A DNA stretch of 54,447 nt from Candidatus Peregrinibacteria bacterium (GTDB lineage: Bacteria > Patescibacteriota > Gracilibacteria > UBA1369 > PNNO01), in assembly GCA_016928915.1 (NCBI GenBank), contig JAFGJT010000013.1:1-54447 (forward strand), in the 5' to 3' direction. Every line of letters begins with the position of its first letter. Position 1 is the first letter of the stretch. This document shows positions 31,471-40,045 of this stretch, in pieces. Position numbers and translations under genes: made by a program. The notes under the pieces are model-generated. The model did no database searches. It was not told the DNA's origin and worked only from the letters and a program-made list of their open reading frames with translations.

Positions 31471-33702
31471 TTAAATCAGAGGCTGTTCAAATTCGGCATC
31501 CCCCTCACCCGGCCGCAAATCAATTGCTCCCGATTCATCCCATTTTGTAAGCATTTTTTCGACCTCATCAACCGGTGTCGCGTATTTCGCGCGCGAAGCG
31601 GCGATTATTTCTTTCGATGAATTTTCAGCGGGCATTATTACGTCCATGGTTCGGCCTGAAAACGGTTTTCGTACTTCTCCGTTTATTGACATTTTTATGT
31701 AGAAATCACGAACAGCAAGATTAATAATGTCTCTAACTTTAAAGGTTGGAGTATATTCCTGCTCAAGAATCGCGGCGTCTTCGGCTCCCACTCTAAAGCT
31801 TATCATTGAGCCAACATTTCCGAATACGGTTTTAATCATTTTATCTGTTAGCTGCCCCACAAACTGATGAGCAATTGTTAAGTTTAATCGGTATTTTCGG
31901 GCTTCCGATAGAATTTCAGCGAATGTGTCGGTCGCAAAATTCTGAAACTCATCAACATAAAAGTAAAAATCTTCGCGTTTTTCTTCGGGGGTATCAGCCC
32001 TGCTCATTGCAGCCTGATAAATTTTTGTTACTATCATTGCTCCGATTAAAGACGAATTTTCCTCACCAAGAAGCCCTTTTGAAACTTTCATCAAAAGTAT
32101 CTTTTTCTTATCCATTATCTCCCTGATATTAAATTTATTCACGGGCTGGCCGATAATGTTTCTTATCATATTTGTGGCAACAAACTGCCCGACCTTATTC
32201 AGCAAAGGTGTAATGGCTTCAGCATCAAATTTCTCGCTCCATCCGGCAAATTCATTCACCCAGAAATTTTTAACAACCGAGTCTTTAATACGCGCCGTTA
32301 TGGCCTGACGATAATTCTTGTCTGAAAGCATTTTCAAGATACTTAAAACCGTTGTATCCGGAGAATCAAGCAAAGCCAGTGTAGTATAGCGCAAAACATG
32401 CTCAAGCCTGTCGCTCCAGTTGGATCCGAAAAGCTTTTTAAATATATTAATAAACCCCACCGTGATCTGCATTTTGTAGGCTTCATCAACCTTTTCAAGA
32501 GGATTAAAAGCAATCGGAAATTTAATATCAGCAGGGTCAAAATAAACCACATCATTAATTCTGTCCGGCGGGATTTTACGTACAATGTTATCAACCAGAT
32601 CCCCGTGAGGATCCAGTACAGCTACTCCCTCGCCGTTTCTTATATCTTCACTTATAAAAAGCTCTAAAAGTTTACTTTTTCCTGTGCCGCTTTTTCCAAC
32701 CATGTATAGATGTCGGCGTCTGTCAGACCTTTTTATTCCAAATTTCTCGTTGCTGTTATGAAAATTTGAAATACCGAACAAACTGGTATCTTTTGTTTCT
32801 TCTTTCGGCAGATCCTGAGGCGGTTCAGCTTTTTTTGAAAGAACATGGACAATATGCGGCACATGATCAGCATTAGGGAAATGATAAAGTGTTGCAACTT
32901 CTTTTGAGCTCATTAATTTACCTCCTTCGCACGATCTTTTTCTATATTCTTCAAGAAATATTTTTGACTGGTTTTTACGCCCCAGGGTGAATTCGTTAAA
33001 GTCGTTTTTGTTAAAATTATAATAAGCCTTTGCAACGGCTTCCAGACGGCCCTGGGCTATATGGGTCTGTTTTGCAAAACATACAATTCTCAGTTTAAAT
33101 TTAAACGGGTGCGCCTCAGCTTTTTCTAAAAATGATTTTTTTTCCTCCGCAAAAATATCCTTTTTGGATTTTATTTTAAAATAATTTTTCAACCTGAAAA
33201 TTCTTTTAATACTGTTGCCTATTGATGTAAATCTGCGCTGAATGTGATATATCCATGTTTCGTGTTTTGGTGCAACCACAAGCTGAATCCAAATCTGTTC
33301 TTCCGGTCCGATTTTTGAAATTGTTGAAGTAACACCCGAAAGAGAGTCTGATTCAAAACTATCAAAAGTTAAAAGCGGATAAATATCGGGTTTTACAAGC
33401 TTTAAAAATGATCCAGAATGATGAAGCTTCGCATTTATAGCTGCCTCGCAGTAATCGCGGGTCTGAATAATCTCGGCATCAGGGTATGTGCTGTAAACAA
33501 GGCTTTCAATATGGGCAACAAGCTCAGAACGAACAACAATATAAAAATATGAATACTGCCTGTTTCCAAATATTTCAAAGCTTACAGACCCGTGTTTTAA
33601 AGATTTATAAAGATTATCTACCAATTGTAGAAAAACGGGTTCTTTTTTAAGATTTCCGCTTTCCCCCTGCGGAACAACAATATGTAAATAAGAGAGCTTC
33701 AT
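31471..33702 (-). CDS. VirD4/TraG-like DNA-transfer ATPase
   Basis: The 743-residue product has an N-terminal mixed domain (about 1-310) and a RecA-like motor. Walker A is GKSGTGKSKL near residue 335, followed by VLDPHGDLVDNI; Walker B is FYFYVDEFQNFAT near 580, and ARKYRLNLTIAHQFVGQL follows. This is the plan of conjugative coupling and HerA/DUF87-type ATPases found often in CPR genomes. No membrane helix or relaxase is nearby, so a role in DNA uptake, transfer or chromosome handling cannot be chosen. The gene has its own promoter upstream and ends 12 bases before the convergent-side peptidase gene on the same strand. Confidence 0.87.
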   Translation of the reverse strand: MKLSYLHIVVPQGESGNLKKEPVFLQLVDNLYKSLKHGSVSFEIFGNRQYSYFYIVVRSELVAHIESLVYSTYPDAEIIQTRDYCEAAINAKLHHSGSFLKLVKPDIYPLLTFDSFESDSLSGVTSTISKIGPEEQIWIQLVVAPKHETWIYHIQRRFTSIGNSIKRIFRLKNYFKIKSKKDIFAEEKKSFLEKAEAHPFKFKLRIVCFAKQTHIAQGRLEAVAKAYYNFNKNDFNEFTLGRKNQSKIFLEEYRKRSCEGGKLMSSKEVATLYHFPNADHVPHIVHVLSKKAEPPQDLPKEETKDTSLFGISNFHNSNEKFGIKRSDRRRHLYMVGKSGTGKSKLLELFISEDIRNGEGVAVLDPHGDLVDNIVRKIPPDRINDVVYFDPADIKFPIAFNPLEKVDEAYKMQITVGFINIFKKLFGSNWSDRLEHVLRYTTLALLDSPDTTVLSILKMLSDKNYRQAITARIKDSVVKNFWVNEFAGWSEKFDAEAITPLLNKVGQFVATNMIRNIIGQPVNKFNIREIMDKKKILLMKVSKGLLGEENSSLIGAMIVTKIYQAAMSRADTPEEKREDFYFYVDEFQNFATDTFAEILSEARKYRLNLTIAHQFVGQLTDKMIKTVFGNVGSMISFRVGAEDAAILEQEYTPTFKVRDIINLAVRDFYIKMSINGEVRKPFSGRTMDVIMPAENSSKEIIAASRAKYATPVDEVEKMLTKWDESGAIDLRPGEGDAEFEQPLI

Positions 33703-33735
33703 TTAACCGAGTTCAATTGACTTATCCAGAAAGAT

Positions 33736-33764
33736 ATTTTATAAGAAACGACACCGGAATGCAA
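33736..33764 (-). promoter_or_regulatory. Putative promoter for the VirD4-like ATPase gene
   Basis: On the minus strand TTGCAT (33764-33759) and TAAAAT (33741-33736) are 17 bases apart, about 30 bases before the start codon. Confidence 0.5.
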
Positions 33765-33771
33765 GAAAAAA

Positions 33772-35415
33772 TTAATAAACTTCTTTTAAATAACACGCTT
33801 CGCAGTATACTATTTCGGGCCTTTCGGGGGAATAGACCGTTTTTATTGACGCACCACATTTTTCACAGTTTCGATCCCAAAGTTTTCTGGGATTACATAA
33901 ATTTTTTCTTTCTATATATCTGCAGTCCGGGCATTTTAATGGTATAGGGAGATTAAACTCTCTGTATAATTTTAATTCCTGGGCAAGAATTTTGTAGTTC
34001 TTTCTGCATGTTTTGCATGCAAGAAGTTCTTTTATGATCGAATCCGGGACATCTTTAATATTATCGGGTACTTTATAGGCTTGAGGTTTGTAATCCTTTT
34101 TTTCAGGGTCTTTCCATTTATATCCCTTTTCCAATGCCTGTTCTTTTTCCAATGGGAACCAGTACTGGGCGGCTGTTTCATTATATCCGTAACAGCCTAA
34201 ACGCGGATTAAAAAACTCTCCATATTCACCTGTTTTTTTCATGTGTTCAATTATTTTCTGCTTCTGCTTAAAATATTTTTCCTTAGTAAATTGTTTGTTG
34301 AAAATACAATATTTTTTCTGATGAAGGCCCGTACATCCAAATAAATCACTGGAGAATAAACAAAGATAGCTGTATTCAATGTCACTGGAATTCCAAATGT
34401 GCACTGAAAACTTAATATTATTTGCGTCATAAGCTGAAACACATTCATACAGAAGCTCAGTATTATTAAGACCTCCGGCATTAAAACAATCGTACCCGTC
34501 TTTTGCGCATCCGTCCCAGATATATCTGCAGTCGCTGGAATTCTCAATCATATCAAAACAATCAATACAGTTTTTTGAATTGGCGATATAGTTGCCCAGA
34601 CAATTTTCGCTGTTATCAATAATTAAATTCCTGTGAGGATGTTTTAAATAATTATCGTAAGCCATTTTCTTAGCTTCTTCGACTCCGGAATTTGAACCAA
34701 GAAATTTTTTTATAAATTTCTCGTATTCATCTTTTGTGTATTGTTTATTAAAAATCCAATACTCGCTGTGCCTTAAATTAACGCATCCAAAACAGTTTTT
34801 ACAGCCAATACAGTCGCTGCATAAAATACAGTCCTGCAGATTATGCGAATTAATACAATAAAAAGACCTGTAGCAATTTTTTGATTTAACACATTCATAG
34901 CAAAGCTCACTAAACAGGCACCAAAACATATCAATACAGTTTTTTGAATGGGCCAATGTATTACCGTAATAACAGTCTTCTGATTGCCCTCCGTTAAAAA
35001 TTAAATAGCAATTTTTAAGATGCCCTGTGTCCTGGCAGAATTCCGAGTTTTCATTGTCTTTATTCTGCAGATTAATCTGCGGAACCGCGAGTAATAGTTT
35101 TTCAAACTGTTCCGTAAAGGTTTTATTAAAATCGAAATCAAATCCGTACTCCATAGGATCCCACTTATCGCTCCACCACTCACTCTGGTCATAAACCTTA
35201 TACGGTTTATCCGCTGAAAGATGCGACAAAACTTCTTTACCGCTAATCGAGCTTTTTGTTTTGTATAAAAATCTCTCATTCCTGAAAAGAAGTCTTCTTA
35301 TCATTCGGCAGGTCGGGCATAAAGTCGGGAGAGGTGTATCAATCTTTGTATAAAACTTCAGGTCGTCATTCGTGATTTCAAAGCCGTTTTTGCAGTTTAA
35401 ACAGGTTTTTTGCAT
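33772..35415 (-). CDS. Cys-rich zinc-ribbon ladder protein (paralogue A)
   Basis: The 547-residue product begins with a zinc ribbon (CLNCKNGFEITNDDL, then LCPTCR) and a conserved block with WWSDKWDPMEYGFDF. Two ladders of closely spaced cysteines follow, at about 120-230 and 265-365, with repeats of the form NCxxCxxC and FGCVNLRHSEYWIFNKQYT. It ends with two more zinc ribbons (CKTCRKNYKI, KCPDCRYIE, then CEKCGASI and YCEACYLKEVY). The pattern suggests several structural zinc or iron-sulfur sites, or a Cys-rich solenoid. No enzyme motif, signal or membrane helix is seen. It starts 15 bases after the HEPN gene, so it may be expressed with that toxin module. Two paralogues lie upstream. Confidence 0.75.
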   Translation of the reverse strand: MQKTCLNCKNGFEITNDDLKFYTKIDTPLPTLCPTCRMIRRLLFRNERFLYKTKSSISGKEVLSHLSADKPYKVYDQSEWWSDKWDPMEYGFDFDFNKTFTEQFEKLLLAVPQINLQNKDNENSEFCQDTGHLKNCYLIFNGGQSEDCYYGNTLAHSKNCIDMFWCLFSELCYECVKSKNCYRSFYCINSHNLQDCILCSDCIGCKNCFGCVNLRHSEYWIFNKQYTKDEYEKFIKKFLGSNSGVEEAKKMAYDNYLKHPHRNLIIDNSENCLGNYIANSKNCIDCFDMIENSSDCRYIWDGCAKDGYDCFNAGGLNNTELLYECVSAYDANNIKFSVHIWNSSDIEYSYLCLFSSDLFGCTGLHQKKYCIFNKQFTKEKYFKQKQKIIEHMKKTGEYGEFFNPRLGCYGYNETAAQYWFPLEKEQALEKGYKWKDPEKKDYKPQAYKVPDNIKDVPDSIIKELLACKTCRKNYKILAQELKLYREFNLPIPLKCPDCRYIERKNLCNPRKLWDRNCEKCGASIKTVYSPERPEIVYCEACYLKEVY

Positions 35416-35430
35416 GAGGATGTAAATATT

Positions 35431-35898
35431 TTAAATCTCAAACAATTCCAGCTGCGGGCTCAGGGACTTTAAATACAGCCTTACTTTACCCCAAAAGTCT
35501 TTTGATGTCTTTAGGATGTTTTCTGCTTCTGTTCTTGTGATTATTCCTCTTGGATTGTATATGCAATTATTTCTTGTTACTCTGTAAAAATTTATCCTTT
35601 GAATCAGTTTAACAAATTTAGGACCAAGGAAATGACTAGCGACCTCAAATGTTGTTTTGTGCTGTTCGCCGTCATCGGGACGATAGCCGTTTATCAATAG
35701 CACAGCGCGCGAAATCTGCAGCAGCCCGTCATATGCCGCTTTAAAAGCCGTTTCTTCAAATGATACAAGATTCGCTTCCGATGCTTTTAGATTACGAAAA
35801 GCCGCATAAAGAAGATCGTTAATATAGTCGATTCCTGTTTGTTGTTTTTTAAGTTTTCCCTGGTTTTCCAGGTTTTGTAATAAATTTCTCAAATTCAT
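35431..35898 (-). CDS. HEPN-domain protein, probable toxin of an MNT/HEPN pair
   Basis: The 155-residue product is a helical HEPN protein. The RX4-6H ribonuclease motif is visible as R73-x6-H80 in GYRPDDGEQHKTTFEVA. A later arginine-rich helix and the C-terminal KDFWGKVRLYLKSL complete the bundle. In known MNT/HEPN pairs the HEPN partner is an RNase that the nucleotidyltransferase silences, in some cases by AMPylation. The start lies inside the end of the MNT gene (50-base overlap), the usual arrangement of such pairs. Toxicity here is inference. Confidence 0.82.
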   Translation of the reverse strand: MNLRNLLQNLENQGKLKKQQTGIDYINDLLYAAFRNLKASEANLVSFEETAFKAAYDGLLQISRAVLLINGYRPDDGEQHKTTFEVASHFLGPKFVKLIQRINFYRVTRNNCIYNPRGIITRTEAENILKTSKDFWGKVRLYLKSLSPQLELFEI

Positions 35899-36451
35899 CT
35901 TTATTGTTTGTTACAAGGATATAATACTTTAAAAGCTCCCTGTAAAAAGAACTTTCCATTACCTTAGCACTAAATTCTAAAATATTTATTAAATTAAAAT
36001 GAATTTCTCTTAAAATTTTCTTTTCCACTTTTTGTATTCTTTTTATGGCTTCATTCTCGTTAATTGTGCCGATTAATAAGAGATCAATGTCAGAATCGGC
36101 CTTAAAGTCTCCTTTTGCGTACGACCCGTAAATAAGGCCGAATTTTAATCCTTTAAGAGGTTTTAATTCTTTTTTGATTTCCTCATCAATCCCAATAGTT
36201 TTATAAATAATTATTTCAATTTCCGGAAAGAGCGGGTGTGTTTTATTAATAGAGAACAACCTAAGATTTGCGTATTTTTCTGATTTTACAATCTGATCAT
36301 CTTCCAGCCGCCTAAGTTCCTTCTGAACATTTCCGGCCGAAGTATTTAAAGTTTTTGCAAGCTCCCTAATATAAAACTTCTTTTCCTGATTATAGAAAAA
36401 AATTCTTAAAAGATCCTTTCGTATTATTGACTTAAAAAAACTGTTAAACAT
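35849..36451 (-). CDS. MNT nucleotidyltransferase with winged-HTH, probable antitoxin
   Basis: The 200-residue product has a winged helix-turn-helix at about 10-70 (FYIRELAKTLNTSAGNVQKELRRLE) and a minimal nucleotidyltransferase domain. The domain shows LIYGSYAKGDFKADSDIDLLLIG, giving G109-S110 and the catalytic D121 and D123. It can both bind DNA and modify its HEPN partner. The gene sits three bases after an inverted repeat that covers its own promoter, so autorepression through the HTH is likely. It overlaps the HEPN gene by 50 bases. The C-terminal tail KPGKPGK is rich in Lys/Pro. Confidence 0.87.
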   Translation of the reverse strand: MFNSFFKSIIRKDLLRIFFYNQEKKFYIRELAKTLNTSAGNVQKELRRLEDDQIVKSEKYANLRLFSINKTHPLFPEIEIIIYKTIGIDEEIKKELKPLKGLKFGLIYGSYAKGDFKADSDIDLLLIGTINENEAIKRIQKVEKKILREIHFNLINILEFSAKVMESSFYRELLKYYILVTNNKDEFEKFITKPGKPGKT

Positions 36452-36453
36452 AC

Positions 36454-36495
36454 CGTACTATTAATACAGTACGATTATACTCTAATTGGAGTACG
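36454..36495. promoter_or_regulatory. Putative operator of the MNT/HEPN genes
   Basis: CGTACT (36454-36459) and AGTACG (36468-36473) form a perfect inverted pair with an 8-base spacer over the predicted transcription start. A third AGTACG copy (36490-36495) lies inside the promoter spacer. Three copies in 42 bases suggest binding sites for the HTH of the MNT protein. Confidence 0.65.
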
Positions 36496-36502
36496 CTTTC
36501 AA
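36474..36502 (-). promoter_or_regulatory. Promoter for the MNT/HEPN genes
   Basis: On the minus strand TTGAAA (36502-36497) and a perfect TATAAT (36479-36474) are 17 bases apart. The predicted start is near 36467, inside the inverted repeat. The -35 box overlaps the last codon of the next Cys-rich gene. Confidence 0.75.
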
Positions 36503-38136
36503 TACACTTCTTTTAAATAGCACGCCTCGCAGTATACTATTTCGGGCCTGTCAGGTGAATATGTTGTTTTAATTGCGGTTCCGCATTTTGCGCATTTTCT
36601 GTCCCAGAGTTTTCGTGGATTTCGCAAGGATAAACGTTCGATATAACGACACTCATGGCATTTTTTTGGCAGAGGTATGCCTATTTTTTTATATAGCTCC
36701 AGTTCCTGGCTGATTATTTTGTAATTTTTCCCGCAGGTTTCGCATGACAGTGTTTCATTTATTACTGAAGAAGAAACTGATTTAATAGTATCCGAAACAT
36801 TATTTTCTTTCCATTTGAATCCTTTTTTTAGCGCTTCTTCCTTTGTTAAAGGGAAGTATTCATTAGCAAGGGTTTCATTATATGCAAATGGTGTAAATGA
36901 TGCTGGAAAAAATTCGCCCCACTCCTTATCTCTAATCATTTTTTCAATTATCTGCGGAACAAGTTCTTCATACTCTTTTTTGGAATACTGTTTATTTAAT
37001 ATACAAAACTCCTTATAGCCAAGCCCTATACATCCAAAACAGTTTTTGCAGTTGCTTATCATTTCACAGTAATATACGTTATGCCCCCATCGGCAAAAAT
37101 TATTAAAGGCAGAATGATAAGTTCCCGTTGTAGCTGTCATCTGATAAAGAAGTTCACTGTCTTTTCCTGTCATCATGCAATCGTTCATATCTTTACCGCC
37201 CCATCCGGCAAGCTGACAATACCGGGAATCCTGCGCGCCCAGCAAAACATCAAAACAATCATGGCAGTTTTTTGCCTGCTCCAGATAATCCCCGTCTGAA
37301 TTTTCAGATTGACTGATATGAGCGTAAATAAACGGCAGGTGCAATTTCCATTTCATGAAATTCGCCTTCTCTTTCAATATTTCGCCCTCAATCAATTTTT
37401 TCTTATAGGCTTCAAATTCTTCCTTTTTAACGGGTTTATTATAAATATAATACTCCTTATTTCTCAGGTTCTTGCAGCCTATGCAGTGGTGACAATTCCT
37501 GCAGTCCTGAACGAAATAACAGTCATCACAGCTTAAGCAATCCTGACAATAAATACATTGATAACACTTTTTGCAGTCAAGACATTCATAACAAAGTTCG
37601 CATTCAAAACACAGGTAACAATCCAATGAATCTTTCGTCATGCCGCAAACCCGGCTAAAATAAATATTATCGCAATAAAAACACGCAAAAGCCAGGTAGC
37701 TGTTTTTATTGGACATTCCGAATGTGATATATTCACAATTTTCATTTGTTCCGTCCTGATGCATTCCTCTTCGCGGGACAACAGACTGGAGTTCTTGGAG
37801 TTGTTTAAAAAAGGGCTTATCCGGATCAAAATTCCTTCCATATGATAAAGAATCCCATTTATCGCTCCACCATATTTCTTCTTTATAAACCTTGAAAGGT
37901 TTTTCCTCCGAATAAAGAGAAATCATATTTTCACCAGTAAAATCACATTTTCTTTTATAAAGTTTATTCTCATTTCTTTGGACCAATCTTAATTGCTGAC
38001 GGCAGTCAGGGCATAAAGTCGGGGGTGGAATAAGATATTTTTTATCATCAAAAACCGGTGATACTTTTTCGTAAAACCTTAAGTCGTCTTCCGTTATCTC
38101 GAAGCCATTTCCACAAGTTTTACATACCTTGTGCAT
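36499..38136 (-). CDS. Cys-rich zinc-ribbon ladder protein (paralogue B)
   Basis: The 545-residue product has the same plan as its two neighbours, with more than 40 cysteines. An N-terminal ribbon (CKTCGNGFEITEDDL, then LCPDCR) leads to CDFTGENMISLYSEEKPF and WWSDKWDSLSYGRNF. The densest Cys ladder of the three follows at about 165-215, with cysteine at nearly every third residue (for example YLCFECELCYECLDCKKC). A second sparse ladder, FGCIGLGYKEFCILNKQYS, and two C-terminal ribbons complete it. Function unknown; metal storage, a metal-dependent scaffold or a nucleic-acid binder are all possible. The stop codon lies in the promoter of the MNT/HEPN genes. Confidence 0.75.
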   Translation of the reverse strand: MHKVCKTCGNGFEITEDDLRFYEKVSPVFDDKKYLIPPPTLCPDCRQQLRLVQRNENKLYKRKCDFTGENMISLYSEEKPFKVYKEEIWWSDKWDSLSYGRNFDPDKPFFKQLQELQSVVPRRGMHQDGTNENCEYITFGMSNKNSYLAFACFYCDNIYFSRVCGMTKDSLDCYLCFECELCYECLDCKKCYQCIYCQDCLSCDDCYFVQDCRNCHHCIGCKNLRNKEYYIYNKPVKKEEFEAYKKKLIEGEILKEKANFMKWKLHLPFIYAHISQSENSDGDYLEQAKNCHDCFDVLLGAQDSRYCQLAGWGGKDMNDCMMTGKDSELLYQMTATTGTYHSAFNNFCRWGHNVYYCEMISNCKNCFGCIGLGYKEFCILNKQYSKKEYEELVPQIIEKMIRDKEWGEFFPASFTPFAYNETLANEYFPLTKEEALKKGFKWKENNVSDTIKSVSSSVINETLSCETCGKNYKIISQELELYKKIGIPLPKKCHECRYIERLSLRNPRKLWDRKCAKCGTAIKTTYSPDRPEIVYCEACYLKEVY

Positions 38137-38199
38137 ATTTTAAGATTTTTTTAGAAAATTTTAATAAGTTTTTGTTACTGTGATTTTCGCCGACATAGT

Positions 38200-38269
38200 G
38201 GGGGCAGCAGGCGCAATGATAGACTTATCAATCTAATCGTTGGGGGTTCGACTCCCCTTGCCTCCACCA
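38200..38269 (+). tRNA. tRNA-like element without a D arm
   Basis: The 70-base stretch has a perfect-looking acceptor (GGGGGCA with TGCCTCC, one G-T pair), a T arm (GGGGG, loop TTCGACT, CCCCT) and an encoded ACCA end. Between them only 35 bases remain where a normal tRNA has about 41. No D stem can be drawn. The anticodon-like hairpin is GATAGA/TCTAATC with a bulged A and an 8-base loop, so no amino acid is assigned. It may be a degenerate tRNA, a remnant of integration into a tRNA gene, or a tRNA-mimicking small RNA. A terminator lies downstream. Confidence 0.45.
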
Positions 38270-38320
38270 CTGCTCGGCATATATAATATATATGATAAGT
38301 CTATCGTGCAAAACTGCTGC
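38204..38320. repeat. Long imperfect inverted repeat around the tRNA-like element
   Basis: GCAGCAG (38204-38210) and GATAGACTTATCA (38218-38230) have exact complements downstream, CTGCTGC (38314-38320) and TGATAAGTCTATC (38293-38305). The left arm lies inside the tRNA-like element, so the transcript could form either the tRNA-like fold or a long stem. Confidence 0.8.
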
Positions 38321-38324
38321 ATAA

Positions 38325-38351
38325 AGCTCTCTAATTTTAGAGAGCTTTTTT
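38325..38351 (+). terminator. Terminator after the tRNA-like element
   Basis: AGCTCTCT (38325-38332) pairs with AGAGAGCT (38339-38346) around AATTTT, followed by a T-run. It may also act weakly for the minus-strand gene ending at 38350, whose stop codon overlaps the T-run. Confidence 0.75.
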
Positions 38352-39990
38352 AATATACTTCTTTTAAATAACACTTTTCACAAAAAACTTTTTCAGTTCG
38401 CTCAGGAGTATAAGTGGTTTTTATCGGCGCTCCGCATTCCATGCATTTTCTGTCGTAAAGAATTCGGGGATTTCTCATCTCCATTCTTTCTTTATGTCTG
38501 CAGTCAGGACACATTTGTGGTATCGGCAGATTAAATTTTTTATAGAATTCCAATTCTTTCTGAAGAATTTTAAAGTTTTTGCCACAATCCGAACATGCAA
38601 GAATTTCATTTGTTATTGATTCCGGAACATCTTTGATTAAATCAGGAACTAAATAATCCTGTTTTTTATAATCCTTTCTATCCTTTTCTTTCCATGTATA
38701 ACCCTGTTTTAAAACCTCTTCTTTCGTTAAAGGTGTAAATTCATTTGCGATACTTTCGTTATATGCGAAATCCGATATTTTTGGAGGAAAGAATTTACCC
38801 CACTCTCCGGTTTTTTTCATATGTTCAACAATTTTTCCCCGAATTTCTTTATATCCCTCCTCTGAATATTGTTTGTTTAATATACAATTTTTCTTTCTTC
38901 TAAGCCCAAAACAGCCGAATGTATTCTCGCAGTTTAAAATAAATTTTCCGTATTCACTGTTGCTGCTGTCAAGAACAAACTGGCAAAATTTACAATTATA
39001 TGCTCCGATTGTTGAAACCATTCCGTAACAAAGTTCCGAGTTATCACCCAGCAGACTGCAGTTTAAACAATCTTTGCTTTTTGAGGCGAAAATAATGTTC
39101 CTTAAATCCTGACTATCTGATATATCAAAACAATTTATGCAGTTTTTTGAATTTTTTAAATAATCACCTTCGCAGTTTTCGCAGGAAAGAGAATGCTGAT
39201 TTTTAACAATCCTATGTCCCAAAAACTTTTTAAATTCCAAAAAGATTTTATTCAGTTTAGAAAAACCTCCGTTTAAAATTTCATCCTTCATCTTTAAATA
39301 TTCTTCTTTTGTGTGCTGTTCGTTAAAAATGCAGTAACTTTTATTAACAAGATTTGTGCATAAGATACAGTCATTGCATGCCGTGCAGTCGCTTATGAAT
39401 GCGCAGTTATTGCAGTTTTTTGAATCAAAAGTGTAAATACAGCCGTAGCATCCGATAGAATCGTTTAAAAAGTAAGAAAGTTCATTTTTGTTGCTGTAAT
39501 CAAGATCAAGAGAATCTTTATTCTGCATGCAAAGAGTCCCATACATTACATCCGTATTGTAATCCCCGCCGAAAACCAGATAGCAGTTTTTATTGCCGCC
39601 GGTAAAATTGCAGTATTCACTGTTTTCATTATTAACATTTAAGAGAGCCAAACGCGGGACTTCTAAATGCAGATCGTAAAACTGGTCAAAAAAAGGTCTT
39701 GAAAAATCAAAATCCCTTCCGTATTCCATGGGATCCCATTTGTCGCTGTACCAAATATCGCTTTTGTAAACCTTAAACGGCTTGTCGGCTGAGTAAACTG
39801 ATAATATTTGTTCGCCTGAAAAATCACACTTTCTTGAATATAGATTTCTTTCGTTTCTGTATGCAAGACGCTGTGTCTGCGCGCATTTAAAACAAAACTC
39901 ATCCTCGGGTACGTCAAACTTTTTATAAAGTTCCTTTTCTTCGGAAGTGATTTCAAATTGATGATTACATAATTTGCAAATTTTTTGCAT
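38350..39990 (-). CDS. Cys-rich zinc-ribbon ladder protein (paralogue C)
   Basis: The 546-residue product is the third copy of the family. It opens with CKLCNHQFEITSEEKEL and FCFKCAQ, then CDFSGEQILSVYSADKPF and WYSDKWDPMEYGRDF. The first ladder (about 170-230) includes GCYGCIYTFDSKNCNNCAF and CTACNDCILC. The second (about 270-370) has CENCEGDYLKNSKNCINCF and FGCFGLRRKKNCILNKQYS. The two C-terminal ribbons (CSDCGKNFKI, MCPDCRHKE, CMECGAPI, FCEKCYLKEVY) are nearly identical in spacing to the other copies. The repeated phrase NKQYT/NKQYS recurs after each ladder, hinting at an internal duplication. The function is not recognised. Confidence 0.75.
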   Translation of the reverse strand: MQKICKLCNHQFEITSEEKELYKKFDVPEDEFCFKCAQTQRLAYRNERNLYSRKCDFSGEQILSVYSADKPFKVYKSDIWYSDKWDPMEYGRDFDFSRPFFDQFYDLHLEVPRLALLNVNNENSEYCNFTGGNKNCYLVFGGDYNTDVMYGTLCMQNKDSLDLDYSNKNELSYFLNDSIGCYGCIYTFDSKNCNNCAFISDCTACNDCILCTNLVNKSYCIFNEQHTKEEYLKMKDEILNGGFSKLNKIFLEFKKFLGHRIVKNQHSLSCENCEGDYLKNSKNCINCFDISDSQDLRNIIFASKSKDCLNCSLLGDNSELCYGMVSTIGAYNCKFCQFVLDSSNSEYGKFILNCENTFGCFGLRRKKNCILNKQYSEEGYKEIRGKIVEHMKKTGEWGKFFPPKISDFAYNESIANEFTPLTKEEVLKQGYTWKEKDRKDYKKQDYLVPDLIKDVPESITNEILACSDCGKNFKILQKELEFYKKFNLPIPQMCPDCRHKERMEMRNPRILYDRKCMECGAPIKTTYTPERTEKVFCEKCYLKEVY

Positions 39991-40045
39991 ATTTTAAAGA
40001 GTTATTTTTGGTCGGTATAAACAATTACCGTCGAATTTATACGGA

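Noticed and set aside
38200-38269. tmRNA (ssrA), including a short frame AAGAMIDLSI followed by TAA
   Set aside because: The 5' tmRNA signature (UUCGAC near the start) is absent upstream and downstream. The frame begins in the acceptor stem and the tag would not end in a typical Ala-Ala. It is probably chance.
33772-39990. A mobile island bounded by tRNA attachment sites
   Set aside because: The tRNA-like element could be an attachment remnant, but no integrase, transposase or matching second site is found.
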